DNA of 64,000 bases from an uncultured Bacteroidota bacterium. GTDB taxonomy: Bacteria; Bacteroidota; Bacteroidia; Flavobacteriales; Flavobacteriaceae. The stretch spans positions 1 through 64,000 of the forward strand of contig CACIXU010000006.1 in NCBI GenBank assembly GCA_902590705.1, read 5' to 3'. A model generated the notes under the pieces. That model ran no database searches. It was given only the letters and a program-made list of their open reading frames with translations, and was not told where the DNA came from. The number at the start of each line of letters is the position of its first letter. Position 1 is the first letter of the stretch. Shown here one piece after another: positions 54,894-64,000 of this stretch. A program made the translations under genes and the position numbers.

Positions 54894-55790
54894 TTAGTTG
54901 TTCCACAAATCTTGCTCAAAATCACGAATTATTGACTTAATTCTGTCAGCCTCCAAAAGCATTTTTAAAGCGTCGTCTCTGATATAATCTTTGATTAATC
55001 TATCCTCGTAGATGTTTTCTTCTTTATATATAAGAGAATTAAATCTCCTTGAGTTTAACATGTGATCATATGTAACAGGTTGAGAAGAATTCCTAGTATT
55101 AAAAACTTTGTGTCTATTTAAAGATTTCCTTGCATCGGGAAACCAAATCCAGAATAATTCAACGGGAATAATATTTTTATCACCGCTTTCATACTTTTCA
55201 ATGTCTTTACCCTGAATAACTACTGGGCATAAACCTAGCAGCCTGTATTTTAATTCACCTAATCTTTTATCAACATACCAAGTACCTTTAATTCTGTACT
55301 CTCTTACATATTTAGCAGTGACTGGCCATTCAAAAATTAAATCATCATTCCAAACTCCAGTAATATTAAATTCTGCCTTTGCCTGATCAGTGGTGTCAAT
55401 GTATTTTAATTGAATTTCATCTCCAACTTGTTTTGTTCGAAAATATGGGTCTTTGTAAACCTCTTTAATTTCTTTATTTTCAATGGCATCGGTTAAAACA
55501 TGCCATAAAGATCTTCTGTCCTCACCTAAATTTTCAATCTGAGTTGGATAGTAAAACGGGAAGTTTATTCTTTCATCTAAGTCAATTATTTCCCAAACGG
55601 TTTTTGACCATAAAACATCTCTGTCATCTACATAACCATATTTAAGTGGATCCTGATTATTAGCTAAAATTTGTTGTTCATTTAACTGACCTACATCTTG
55701 TGGAACTCGAGCATTAAGAAGATTAGCCTGAGAGTTGACCCTAATAAAGGATATTAAAAAAATTAAAACAATAAATGATTTTAAGTTCAT
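54894..55790 (-). CDS. gldN: type IX secretion protein GldN
   Basis: Component of the type IX secretion/gliding complex, a periplasmic partner of GldK at the outer-membrane ring. 298 residues with a signal peptide (SFIVLIFLISFIRVNSQ), then the GldN features VWEIIDLDERINFPFYYP, LWHVLTDAIENKEIKEVY and ELFWIWFPDARKSLNRHKVF. Last gene of the operon gldK-gldL-gldM-gldN, 9 bases after gldM. Confidence 0.95.
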   Translation of the reverse strand: MNLKSFIVLIFLISFIRVNSQANLLNARVPQDVGQLNEQQILANNQDPLKYGYVDDRDVLWSKTVWEIIDLDERINFPFYYPTQIENLGEDRRSLWHVLTDAIENKEIKEVYKDPYFRTKQVGDEIQLKYIDTTDQAKAEFNITGVWNDDLIFEWPVTAKYVREYRIKGTWYVDKRLGELKYRLLGLCPVVIQGKDIEKYESGDKNIIPVELFWIWFPDARKSLNRHKVFNTRNSSQPVTYDHMLNSRRFNSLIYKEENIYEDRLIKDYIRDDALKMLLEADRIKSIIRDFEQDLWNN

Positions 55791-55799
55791 ATCAAAGTT

Positions 55800-57380
55800 C
55801 TAAATAACAGTAATAATTATAGGGTTAACGCTTTTAATAGCTAGTTTAGGATTTGAGGGTGCCCTTACCTTTATGTTCTCAATGGTTAATTTCCCACCAG
55901 ATCTAACCCTGCTAATTAAACCTCTTGCATCATTATTAAATTTATTACCTGTAACTTCTATAGCTGGAAGCCCAGGAGCAGATAATGTGTAGCCTAAAAC
56001 AGAAAGAGGTAGGTCAAAATCAAAATCTTTAAATATAGCGACAACGGTTTGCTTTCCAATTGCACCTTTTGGAAGAGATATAGAACCTGTCTTCCCTGCT
56101 ATTTGACAGGTTGGGTTAGGAAGACCTTTTACTCTAAATTTACTCTGACTAGAAACAACCTGGCCGTCAGGAAGTGTACCAGAGGCTCTAATAATTACCT
56201 CTCTTCCTCCACCTGATGGTATCAAAATATACTTACTTCCCCTTGTCCTCTTTAATCCTCTAGCAGAGGCTCTAACCTTATTATCCGGTATACCAGGTAT
56301 TGATATTGTTAATGGATTTTCCACTCCAATGTAAACGACATTCATTTTGTCAGCGGAAATTACAGCAGAGTTAGGTTTAGATATGACTGGGAAAGACTGA
56401 TCGACTGGAATCCTTGACTCAACTCCTTCATTTAAAAAAATCAAATCACCTTTAATTATGTGATCACCAGGGTTTCCTGTTCTAATTTTTAACTTTATAC
56501 CACCATCAATTAATTCATAATCTTCCTCAGTAAGTTTTCGACCATCTAATTCAAGCTCAACACCGTTTGGCTTTTGTGCTCCACCTTTTCTTCCGAGAAT
56601 TACACTCCCATCAAAAGTTTCTCCTTGATAATAAGCCCCTTTTTCAGTTTTTAACAAACTTATATAGTTTGATTCATTGACACTTGAGGACATTTTTAGT
56701 TCTTTTCCCATTAAAGTAGCAAATACATCGTGTTCAGTTTGTCGAATATCGTTCTGCATTAACGAAAATTTAGCAAGAGAGGATATCAAAGGCATTCCTT
56801 GATAATTACTGAAAAACCAATCCTCATCCATTCCATCACTATTCACAATATTGCCATTCTCGTCTCCTGTGAAGAAACGATTTTCGACCATTTCTATATA
56901 TTCAGGATACTGACTTCCAAAAACTTGAATTACATGCATTTTGTATGTATTAATCATATCTAGGAATTCCTCTTTGGCCTCAGTTGAACCTTCTTTGAAA
57001 AATAGCATATCAAGGGTTTCACCCTTATCCATTTGGGCGTATTCCTTTAACTCTGGATCCTTCTCTCTTTGTTTTTCAGTAATCTGGTTCATTATCTCAG
57101 ATATCCTATCATAAAATGCATCTGATTCCTCTTTAATTTCAGTTGCAGTTCTAAGATGTCCTATCCACTTACCTCCTTTTTCCTCTGCATTAACTTTAAT
57201 ATTTTCATATATATTGTTATTGCTTTCATCAACCCTAGTGTTAGCATCGGAAATCTTTACAAACATTTGACCAAATCCATCTAATACCTCTTTACTTACA
57301 TTCAAAGCAAGCATGGTTATAAATACCAGATACATTAAACTAATAAGTTTCTGTCTGGGTGTTTCTTTAGCTCCAGCCAT
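55800..57380 (-). CDS. gldM: type IX secretion protein GldM
   Basis: Periplasmic arm of the type IX rotary motor, which passes torque from GldL to the outer membrane. 526 residues; N-terminal membrane helix LISLMYLVFITMLALNVSKE (about 12-31), long helical D1 domain and several beta-rich domains with GLPNPTCQIAGKTGSISLPKG near 425. Length and layout match known GldM. Ten bases after gldL. Confidence 0.96.
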   Translation of the reverse strand: MAGAKETPRQKLISLMYLVFITMLALNVSKEVLDGFGQMFVKISDANTRVDESNNNIYENIKVNAEEKGGKWIGHLRTATEIKEESDAFYDRISEIMNQITEKQREKDPELKEYAQMDKGETLDMLFFKEGSTEAKEEFLDMINTYKMHVIQVFGSQYPEYIEMVENRFFTGDENGNIVNSDGMDEDWFFSNYQGMPLISSLAKFSLMQNDIRQTEHDVFATLMGKELKMSSSVNESNYISLLKTEKGAYYQGETFDGSVILGRKGGAQKPNGVELELDGRKLTEEDYELIDGGIKLKIRTGNPGDHIIKGDLIFLNEGVESRIPVDQSFPVISKPNSAVISADKMNVVYIGVENPLTISIPGIPDNKVRASARGLKRTRGSKYILIPSGGGREVIIRASGTLPDGQVVSSQSKFRVKGLPNPTCQIAGKTGSISLPKGAIGKQTVVAIFKDFDFDLPLSVLGYTLSAPGLPAIEVTGNKFNNDARGLISRVRSGGKLTIENIKVRAPSNPKLAIKSVNPIIITVI

Positions 57381-57390
57381 TAGTATTTAA

Positions 57391-58035
57391 TTAATTTTTA
57401 TTCATTGCGTTTAGCATTCCATCATATACCTGATTCAAAGAGGCTAGATTAGATGATAATGCTTCCATTTGTACTCTTAATTTCTCAGCGTTATCTGCTA
57501 CTTGCTGATTAAATTGCGAGTTATTACCAGCAGATTGTACCTGTTCCGAATATACGCCATTAAGTTGCTTCAATTTTTGAGAAGCAGCAATTAATTGTTC
57601 TGAGTAATCCTGGGAAGAGGAAGCAGCATCAGCAGCAGGCGATAGAGCCTCAGCTGAGGATTCAAGTTTCTTTATACTTTGAGTTAATTTATTCACAAGT
57701 GCGACATCCAATTTAGCTTCTTGTAAAATATCATCGATTTTAGCAGAAAGACCTTTCTCTCCTCCAGATGATGCAGAAGAGGATTGCCCTTTAATTTTTT
57801 TGGCGAAATCTTCGTGTTCTTCTTTAATTTCTCCAGTGCTTAGTGCAGAAACAGTAAAGATTAGGGCTTCTGTTCCAAGGCCCAAACCAAGAACAAGTCC
57901 ACCTGTTATGGGGCCTATTTCTAAGTGTAGAATTTTAAAAAGGGCTCCAATAATTACAACGGCTCCACCTAAACCGAAAAGCATATGCATCATTACTTTT
58001 CCTCTTAATCTCTTTTTTAAAGCTTTATCATCCAT
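57391..58035 (-). CDS. gldL: type IX secretion motor protein GldL
   Basis: Inner-membrane motor protein that turns GldM using the proton gradient. The 214 residues have two N-terminal membrane helices (about 19-36 and 43-64) with acidic residues in or near them (HLEIGP and GTEALIF), as expected for proton flow, and a cytoplasmic coiled-coil tail (about 95-214). Lies between gldK and gldM. Confidence 0.95.
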   Translation of the reverse strand: MDDKALKKRLRGKVMMHMLFGLGGAVVIIGALFKILHLEIGPITGGLVLGLGLGTEALIFTVSALSTGEIKEEHEDFAKKIKGQSSSASSGGEKGLSAKIDDILQEAKLDVALVNKLTQSIKKLESSAEALSPAADAASSSQDYSEQLIAASQKLKQLNGVYSEQVQSAGNNSQFNQQVADNAEKLRVQMEALSSNLASLNQVYDGMLNAMNKN

Positions 58036-58071
58036 TTTTAAAGTTTTTTATGTTTATCTAAAAATATTAAA

Positions 58072-59457
58072 TTATTTTATTTTCACCTTGCTTGTGCCTA
58101 AATAATCTTGAACAGTCCTGAATCCAATATAACTTCTTGATGTATCCGCATACTCGTAGTCCCTTGAACTGACTCTTAAAAAGTATGCAACATCTTTCCA
58201 AGAACCTCCTCTTACCACCTTACGAAATTCACTTTTCATAGACATATTCGGGTTTAGAGATGCCACATATTCGTAAGCACCTGATTCATACGAGGAACTC
58301 GTCCACTCGGCAACATTTCCAGCCATATTGTATAAATTGAAATCATTTGGCAAATAAGATTTTGCTTCAACAGTATAAACAGCCTGGTCAGCAGCATAAT
58401 CACCCCTTAAAGGCTTAAAATTGGCAAGAAAACATGCTCTATCATTTAAAAGATAGGGACCTCCCCAAGGATAAGTTCCTGAGGGTATTCCACCTCTAGC
58501 TGCATATTCCCATTCCGCCTCACTAGGCAACCTAAAGTTATTTACAAGTGGCTTTTTCTTGGACTTCTGATAGCTATTCTTAAAATGAGTTCTCCAATTA
58601 CAAAATGCTACAGCTTGGTCCCAAGAAATCCCAACTACAGGATAATCTTGAAATGCTGGATGAGAAAAATACTCGTTATGCATTGGTTCGTTATAAGAAT
58701 AAATAAAGTCCTTTATCCAAACAGTGGTATCAGGATAAATTTGAACTTCTTCTTGTTTGATATATGGTTTTCTATCAATAAATTTTTGTCTTGTTCTTTT
58801 TGACTCAGCAGCAGCTGCCTCAGCATCAAACCAAGTGTATTTGTAAATAAGCTTAGTAACGTCAATTTTCATCTCACCATTATACCATAATTCAGGGGGT
58901 AAATATAAAGAATCGAGTACCTCAGAATAGGCTTGATCTGGGTAGTCTTCGGTATCCCAATATAGGTCATTATCCCAGTTTAGTGGTCTACCAGCATACA
59001 GATCCTCACTTAAATCGTAATAATTTGTACGCATATATTTTTGAAATTCACTTAATTTAGAGGTATCTGCGTCTTTAAAGGAAAATTCTCCTATACCATC
59101 TCTATTTTCCTCACCAAGCTCTAGTTCATCAGCTTTTCTAGCTAACATCGCCATGGTAACGGAATCTTTAACCCAGTAAACGAATTGTCTGTATTCGCCA
59201 TTTGTGATTTCAGTTTCATCCATGTAGAATGAAGGGACAGTAACAGTTCTTGCAGCAGCATTATTGAGCTGCGCAACATCCTCGTCAGATTTACCCATAA
59301 TAAAAGCACCTCCTTCCACAAGAGTCATTCCATACGGTTTTTCTGGAAACCACTTTTTTTGTTTTACCCCAATAAGTTCCCCTCTGTTCTTCTTACCTCC
59401 ACAACTAAAAATTATGATAGGTAGAAAAACAAAAAGAATAAATCTTTTTATGGTCAT
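58072..59457 (-). CDS. gldK: type IX secretion lipoprotein GldK
   Basis: Outer-membrane-ring lipoprotein of the type IX secretion system, with a formylglycine-generating-enzyme-like (SUMF1) fold. From the ATG at 59457 the leader RFILFVFLPIIIFSC gives the lipobox Cys. Motifs: LVEGGAFIMGKSDEDVAQ, EITNGEYRQFVYWVKD, GISWDQAVAFCNWR, FRLPSEAEWEYAARGG, NMAGNVAEWTSSSYE and VRGGSWKDVAYFLRVSSR. 461 residues. The frame opens 17 codons earlier, but those residues do not fit a leader. First gene of the gld operon. Confidence 0.95.
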   Translation of the reverse strand: MTIKRFILFVFLPIIIFSCGGKKNRGELIGVKQKKWFPEKPYGMTLVEGGAFIMGKSDEDVAQLNNAAARTVTVPSFYMDETEITNGEYRQFVYWVKDSVTMAMLARKADELELGEENRDGIGEFSFKDADTSKLSEFQKYMRTNYYDLSEDLYAGRPLNWDNDLYWDTEDYPDQAYSEVLDSLYLPPELWYNGEMKIDVTKLIYKYTWFDAEAAAAESKRTRQKFIDRKPYIKQEEVQIYPDTTVWIKDFIYSYNEPMHNEYFSHPAFQDYPVVGISWDQAVAFCNWRTHFKNSYQKSKKKPLVNNFRLPSEAEWEYAARGGIPSGTYPWGGPYLLNDRACFLANFKPLRGDYAADQAVYTVEAKSYLPNDFNLYNMAGNVAEWTSSSYESGAYEYVASLNPNMSMKSEFRKVVRGGSWKDVAYFLRVSSRDYEYADTSRSYIGFRTVQDYLGTSKVKIK

Positions 59458-59591
59458 TGACGAGTATTTAAACCCATTAAATATTTGTAAAACTAAATAT
59501 TTTTTCACTATAATACAGTTTCTCTATAAAAAAGAACACCTTTCATTAGTAAATCGCCGTAAAAATAGGGAAATAATTACCTAAATAATTT

Positions 59592-60737
59592 TTAACACCT
59601 TTTTATTGCTTTCCACCACATATCGGGTATTTTATCATTGCAAGCATCCAAATAATCTTGATGCGTGCATGGTAATAACGTCGTTGTTTTATTTTTATTA
59701 TTTAAATATGAATGATTTGTTACTTCTAACCACCAGCGATTACTTTTTTCACTTTGAAAAAAAATCATTTCCATATCAGATAATGTCACAGTATATTTGG
59801 TAAATCCTTTACTAGTAAGTACCGGATATTCATCAAACCTACAACTATACCCCTCAATGAAATACCAAATAATTTGAGCCAACAATTGGTTGAAAACATT
59901 TGAGTTGGGTAGTTCAAAAACACCGAAAATATCTAGTCTGTCACTAATTCCTGCATACCTTGCAAGAGCACATATTGTTCTGGCATCTATTCCATTAGGG
60001 TTACCTGAAGGAAGATTTGTAGCCTGCCAACTAAGAGATTTCATATCAAATCCAATAATATTAGCATTTCTTAAGTATGGTTCAGCGATAGTAACATCAT
60101 TTAAAATATTCCCAAGTCTTAAGGCATCAAAATGAAGTTTATCAATTAAATCTAATTCTTCTTGGGCTATAAAATAACTTTGGTATCCTAGGTTAGTGAA
60201 ACTTAATAAGAAATTAGGCTGATCCAAGATTATTCTACTCATATATGATCGACCCGAAATCAATTCCTCCTCTTGAGAAAAATCAAACTGATTGTCGACT
60301 GAAACAATATTTACTAATTGTTTTGTTTTCTGGTAAGATTGGTACATGGGAAAGATTAGGTCATGGCTGCCTCCAATTACTATTGGTAGTATATTAAGTT
60401 GACGTAAATACAAGCAAATTTCACTCAAGGCAAAATAAGTGTCCTCCGCAGTAGCTCCATTTGGGAGGTCGCCTAAATCACAAATACTAAAATTCCAATT
60501 ACCCGGAAAAAGTTTGTAAAAAGACTTACGAAAATCTAAAGTTTCATAAGTGGCAGTAGGAAAAAATGTGTTTCTAATTTCAGAAACACCTATTATGGCA
60601 ATTGAACACCCCTTTAAGTCTGGAATTCCGTTTTGTTCTGTGAAAATATCAATGTTTTTCCCTATTACTTGATTAGGTTGAATCAAAAGTGAGGAAATAG
60701 CCTCCTCTGAGACGGGAACTAGAGACTCAAGGCTCAT
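59592..60737 (-). CDS. arginase-fold protein with incomplete metal site
   Basis: 381-residue protein of the ureohydrolase (arginase/formimidoylglutamase) fold. Aligning the ligands: His125 in IGGSHD and Asp148 and Asp152 in SVDNQFDF are kept, but Gln150 stands where the family has His (DAHxD), and in IGFDMKSLSW Asp231 is kept while Lys233 replaces the next Asp. This leaves the first manganese site possible and the second broken, so it may be a non-catalytic protein. It follows topA with a 4-base overlap and precedes gldK by 134 bases. Such genes are recalled beside topA and gldK in other flavobacteria. Confidence 0.8.
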   Translation of the reverse strand: MSLESLVPVSEEAISSLLIQPNQVIGKNIDIFTEQNGIPDLKGCSIAIIGVSEIRNTFFPTATYETLDFRKSFYKLFPGNWNFSICDLGDLPNGATAEDTYFALSEICLYLRQLNILPIVIGGSHDLIFPMYQSYQKTKQLVNIVSVDNQFDFSQEEELISGRSYMSRIILDQPNFLLSFTNLGYQSYFIAQEELDLIDKLHFDALRLGNILNDVTIAEPYLRNANIIGFDMKSLSWQATNLPSGNPNGIDARTICALARYAGISDRLDIFGVFELPNSNVFNQLLAQIIWYFIEGYSCRFDEYPVLTSKGFTKYTVTLSDMEMIFFQSEKSNRWWLEVTNHSYLNNKNKTTTLLPCTHQDYLDACNDKIPDMWWKAIKRC

Positions 60738-63196
60738 TTTTTCTTTTTAGAGGTTTTGGGACTCAGGTATTTTATAGCCACTTCCAATGTTATTTTAGTT
60801 GGATCTATATCCTTTCCTAATTCGACTTTTTTCTTACCCTTTATAATGTTGGACCTACCCCATCTTGCCTTTTCAATTCTAATTTCCTCATTTGGCCATT
60901 CTTGAATTAATTTTTCTTTTTCCTTCTGAATTTTGTCTTTGATAAGACTCTCTATATCTTGTTCAGAAAGGTCATCAAAATTATATTTTTTGTTAACATT
61001 GATGAACATTCCACTCCATTTGATAAAAGGTCCAAATCTCCCTTTTCCTTTGGTAACTGGAAGATTTTCATAAGTATAAATTGGAGCTTCTGCTTCTTGT
61101 TTTTCATTTATTAATAGTATTGCTCTGTCAATATTGATTGACATCGGATCTTCGTCTGACGGTAATGAGACAAACATAGTATTAAATTTAATGTAAGGTC
61201 CATATCTTCCATTATTTACAATTACTTCTTGACCATCATAAATCCCCAAATTCCTAGGTAGCTTGAATAACTCAAGAGCATCTCCTAATTCAAGTGTCTC
61301 CAATTGTTGACCAGGTGATAGGCTTACAAAAATTGGCTTTTCCTCATCCTCGGCTTCTCCAATTTGAGCGATTGGTCCAAATCGACCCAATCTAACTTTT
61401 ACTACTCTTCCTGATTTTGGATCGTTTCCTAAAATTCTTTCACCGGACTCTCTAGACGCATTTTCATTGACATGACTAACTGTTTTGTGGAAATTGTCAT
61501 AGAAACCTTTAATCATTTTTGTCCAATCTTCAGAACCCTGCGCAATTTGATCAAAACTCTGCTCAACTTTTGCAGTAAAGCTGTAATCGAGAATATTTTT
61601 AAAATTAGAAACTAAAAAATCATTTACAATGGATCCTATATCAGTTGGTATTAACTTCCCCTTATTTGCTCCAACCTTCTCATTAAGAATCTGGGATTTA
61701 ATTTTATTATTTGATAATTCCAATTGGATATATTTTCTTGATTCACCTTCAGAAATTCCTTTTTCGATATACTTTCGGTTTTGAATCGTGGATATGGTAG
61801 GAGCGTATGTTGAAGGTCGACCTATACCTAGTTCTTCTAATTTTTTTACTAGTGAAGCCTCCGTGAACCGATAAGGAGGACGGCTAAATCTTTGATTTGC
61901 CGTCATAAACTTAAGACTTAATACCTCACCTTTTTCTACTTTCGGAAGTAAATCATTTTGTTCATCACTTTGGTTATCAACCCCTTCAAGATATACTTTA
62001 AGGAATCCATCAAAAGTAATGACCTCACCTTTAGCAACGAATTGATCTGAGTGAGTAGATGCTGAAATTTTAAGTTGAGTACGCTCCAACTTAGCATCAC
62101 TCATTTGGGAGGCAATGGATCTTTTCCAAATTAGTTCATATAATCGAGACTGATCATAATCAACATTTTCTAATCTAGTTCTGCTAAAATCAGTAGGTCT
62201 TACAGCTTCATGGGCCTCTTGGGCTACTTTATTTTTATTTTTGTATTGACGTTGTTTTACATATTTTTCACCGTAGAGATTTTCAATTTGCTTCAAAGCG
62301 CTAATTTTAGCCTCTTTGGATAAGTTTACACTGTCAGTCCTCATGTATGTAATTAACCCAGCCTCGTAGAGTCTCTGGGCAAGATTCATAGTTTTACTAA
62401 CAGAAAAATATAATTTTCTTGATGCTTCTTGTTGAAGTGTTGATGTTGTGAATGGAGCAGTGGGACTTTTAGATGCAGGGTTTTTTTCTATTGAATCTAC
62501 AAAGAAATCGGCAGATATATTTTTTTCTAAGAATTTTTGGGTAAGCTCCTCAGATTCAAAATTTTTAGGCAAAAGTGAATTTATTGGCTTATTAGCTTTG
62601 TTTAAAAATAAGGCTTGGGTTTTAAATGACTCTTTGGGAATGAAATTATTAATTTCTCTCTCTCTTTCAACAATTAATCTTACAGATACAGACTGTACCC
62701 TTCCTGCAGATAAACCCCCCTTAACTTTTCTCCATAATACTGGAGATAATTCATAACCCACCAATCGATCCAGAACTCTTCTAGCTTGCTGTGCATTGAC
62801 TAGATCATAATTGATGTTTCTAGGGTTTTCAATAGCATCCAATATAGCTGTCTTGGTAATCTCATTAAAAACTATTCTTTTAGTATTGTCAGCTTTTAGT
62901 TCTAAGGTATTTAAAAGATGCCAAGCAATAGCTTCTCCCTCGCGGTCTTCATCACTGGCTAGCCAAACTGTATTCATTTTTTTTGCTAATGATTTTAATT
63001 CACTAACTACTTTCTTCTTGTCGGAGGAAACAATGTATTTAGGAGAGAAATCTCCTTCTACATTTACTCCTAACTCATTGGAGGGAAGATCTGCGATATG
63101 ACCAAAACTTGATGCAACTTTAAAATCTTGACCTAGAAACTTTTCTATGGTTTTGGCTTTTGCCGGAGACTCTACAATTACTAAATTTCTTGCCAT
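60734..63196 (-). CDS. topA: DNA topoisomerase I
   Basis: Relaxes negative supercoils. The 820 residues begin with the Toprim segment RNLVIVESPAKAKTIEKFLG, then SSFGHIADLP, ASDEDREGEAIAWHL with acidic metal ligands, and the active-site Tyr in LYEAGLITYMRTDSVNLS. Instead of zinc fingers, the C-terminal third has several short GRFGP/GRYGP-type repeats (GRFGPIAQI, GRYGPYIKF, GRFGPFIKW) and ends in a Lys-rich tail. The usual Bacteroidota form. Confidence 0.97.
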   Translation of the reverse strand: MARNLVIVESPAKAKTIEKFLGQDFKVASSFGHIADLPSNELGVNVEGDFSPKYIVSSDKKKVVSELKSLAKKMNTVWLASDEDREGEAIAWHLLNTLELKADNTKRIVFNEITKTAILDAIENPRNINYDLVNAQQARRVLDRLVGYELSPVLWRKVKGGLSAGRVQSVSVRLIVEREREINNFIPKESFKTQALFLNKANKPINSLLPKNFESEELTQKFLEKNISADFFVDSIEKNPASKSPTAPFTTSTLQQEASRKLYFSVSKTMNLAQRLYEAGLITYMRTDSVNLSKEAKISALKQIENLYGEKYVKQRQYKNKNKVAQEAHEAVRPTDFSRTRLENVDYDQSRLYELIWKRSIASQMSDAKLERTQLKISASTHSDQFVAKGEVITFDGFLKVYLEGVDNQSDEQNDLLPKVEKGEVLSLKFMTANQRFSRPPYRFTEASLVKKLEELGIGRPSTYAPTISTIQNRKYIEKGISEGESRKYIQLELSNNKIKSQILNEKVGANKGKLIPTDIGSIVNDFLVSNFKNILDYSFTAKVEQSFDQIAQGSEDWTKMIKGFYDNFHKTVSHVNENASRESGERILGNDPKSGRVVKVRLGRFGPIAQIGEAEDEEKPIFVSLSPGQQLETLELGDALELFKLPRNLGIYDGQEVIVNNGRYGPYIKFNTMFVSLPSDEDPMSINIDRAILLINEKQEAEAPIYTYENLPVTKGKGRFGPFIKWSGMFINVNKKYNFDDLSEQDIESLIKDKIQKEKEKLIQEWPNEEIRIEKARWGRSNIIKGKKKVELGKDIDPTKITLEVAIKYLSPKTSKKKK

Positions 63197-63406
63197 AAAT
63201 TATTTTTTAAAGGATAAAATTATGTAGTTTTTTTTTAAGATCAATTATAATATCGGGATGCAAATCTATAAAAATTGAAAAGATGTAAAGTTTTAATTTT
63301 TAAGATTTGAAAAAAATTAAGATTTAAGGTTTGTGTAATTGATTATTTTATTTCATTTTTGGAAAAGATTAAGTTAAAATGATTGTAGGAAATTAGCGTA
63401 AAGCTT

Positions 63407-64000
63407 ATGAAAATTGAACAAATTTACACTGGATGCCTATCTCAAGGCACATATTACATTGAAAGTAACGGAGAGGTTGCTATTATTGATCCTTTAAGAG
63501 AAATAGATCCTTATTTAAAGCTTGCCAAAGAAAATAATGCTAAAATTAAATATATATTTGAAACTCATATTCACGCTGATTTTGTAAGTGGTCATTTAAC
63601 CCTTTCCAACGCTACAGGAGCACCTATAATTTTTGGGCCTAATACTATAACGTCCTATCCTGTAACAATTGCTGAGGATGAACAGGTTTTCAAACTTGGT
63701 AATTTAACTTTTGTAGCTCTCCACACTCCTGGACACACACTTGAAAGCACCACTTATCTTCTTAAAGATAATCTTGGTAAAGATCATGCAATTTTCACAG
63801 GTGATACACTTTTTGTAGGGGATGTTGGAAGACCAGATCTGGCCCAAAAGCAAAGTGGAAAGACCCAAAGAGACATGGCAGGAATGCTATTTGATAGTCT
63901 AAGAAAAAAGATAATGCCATTAAGCGATGATGTGATTGTTTATCCAGCTCATGGGGCAGGAAGTGCATGTGGGAAGAAAATAAGTAAGGAAACCTTCAGC
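63407..64000 (+). CDS. MBL-fold hydrolase, persulfide dioxygenase-like (partial)
   Basis: 5' part of a gene cut by the window edge (198 codons visible). Starts MKIEQIYTGCLSQGTYYIES; metal-binding ETHIHADFVSGH, LHTPGHTLEST and FTGDTLFVGDVGRPDL, then VIVYPAHGAGSACGKK, all typical of the glyoxalase II/persulfide dioxygenase (ETHE1) branch, often fused to rhodanese domains. Whether rhodanese domains follow cannot be seen. The 210-base gap before it, shared with topA, shows no clear promoter. Confidence 0.88.
   Translation, partial: MKIEQIYTGCLSQGTYYIESNGEVAIIDPLREIDPYLKLAKENNAKIKYIFETHIHADFVSGHLTLSNATGAPIIFGPNTITSYPVTIAEDEQVFKLGNLTFVALHTPGHTLESTTYLLKDNLGKDHAIFTGDTLFVGDVGRPDLAQKQSGKTQRDMAGMLFDSLRKKIMPLSDDVIVYPAHGAGSACGKKISKETFS

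Noticed and set aside
63240-63406. Regulatory sites between topA and the MBL gene
   Set aside because: The minus-strand TAGATTTG (-7-like) has no -33 partner; nothing else stands out from the AT-rich background.

Overview
The window comes from an AT-rich chromosome of a marine member of the Flavobacteriia (Bacteroidota). Four things support this: a complete gldK-gldL-gldM-gldN type IX secretion/gliding operon, a PorP/SprF-like protein, promoters of the Bacteroidota form TTG-N(19-24)-TAnnTTTG with little sign of Shine-Dalgarno sequences, and many short lipoprotein leaders. No phage, insertion sequence, CRISPR array or rRNA operon was seen. One tRNA gene is present (initiator Met).

Bases 1-8700 hold a PorP/SprF-like gene, then a long leftward run: anhydro-MurNAc kinase, NhaD antiporter, ExbB/ExbD/TonB-like energy transduction, FolC, a small protein that looks like the plant DUF579 (glucuronoxylan O-methyltransferase) family, and a GH28-like beta-helix protein. 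Bases 8800-14860 are glutamate synthase gltB-gltD behind a clear promoter. Bases 14860-33400 are mostly housekeeping: a putative porin, RNase HII, a large lipoprotein, lipB with a 55-codon yqaE/pmp3-type gene that overlaps it, lysS, hemL, a LysM glucosaminidase, an ACC deaminase-like enzyme, alaS, an M23 peptidase, a MerR-like regulator, der and era. The tRNA and an MGMT-like gene follow.

Bases 34300-50590 are the most distinctive part, an accessory island for (probably sulfated) L-rhamnose. The outer enzymes are a GH106 and a GH78 rhamnosidase and two sulfatases. The inner pathway is complete: mutarotase (RhaM), isomerase (RhaI), a FGGY kinase, a fused rhamnulose-1-phosphate aldolase/lactaldehyde dehydrogenase, and a FMN-dependent L-lactate dehydrogenase. 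An NCS1-family permease, normally a nucleobase carrier, sits inside it and is the only transporter, so it is a candidate rhamnose or lactate carrier. There is no SusC/SusD pair, ulvan lyase or regulator in the island, so it is probably a satellite of a larger ulvan-type locus or works on oligomers.

Bases 50700-64000 return to core genes: thioredoxin reductase, a CPXCG protein, an ABC-F ATPase, a FAD oxidoreductase, gldN-M-L-K (read leftward from gldK) ending at a strong terminator, an arginase-fold protein with a damaged metal site, topoisomerase I, and the start of a metallo-beta-lactamase-fold hydrolase cut by the window edge.

All calls are by eye from sequence motifs and remembered family features. 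No database search was made.
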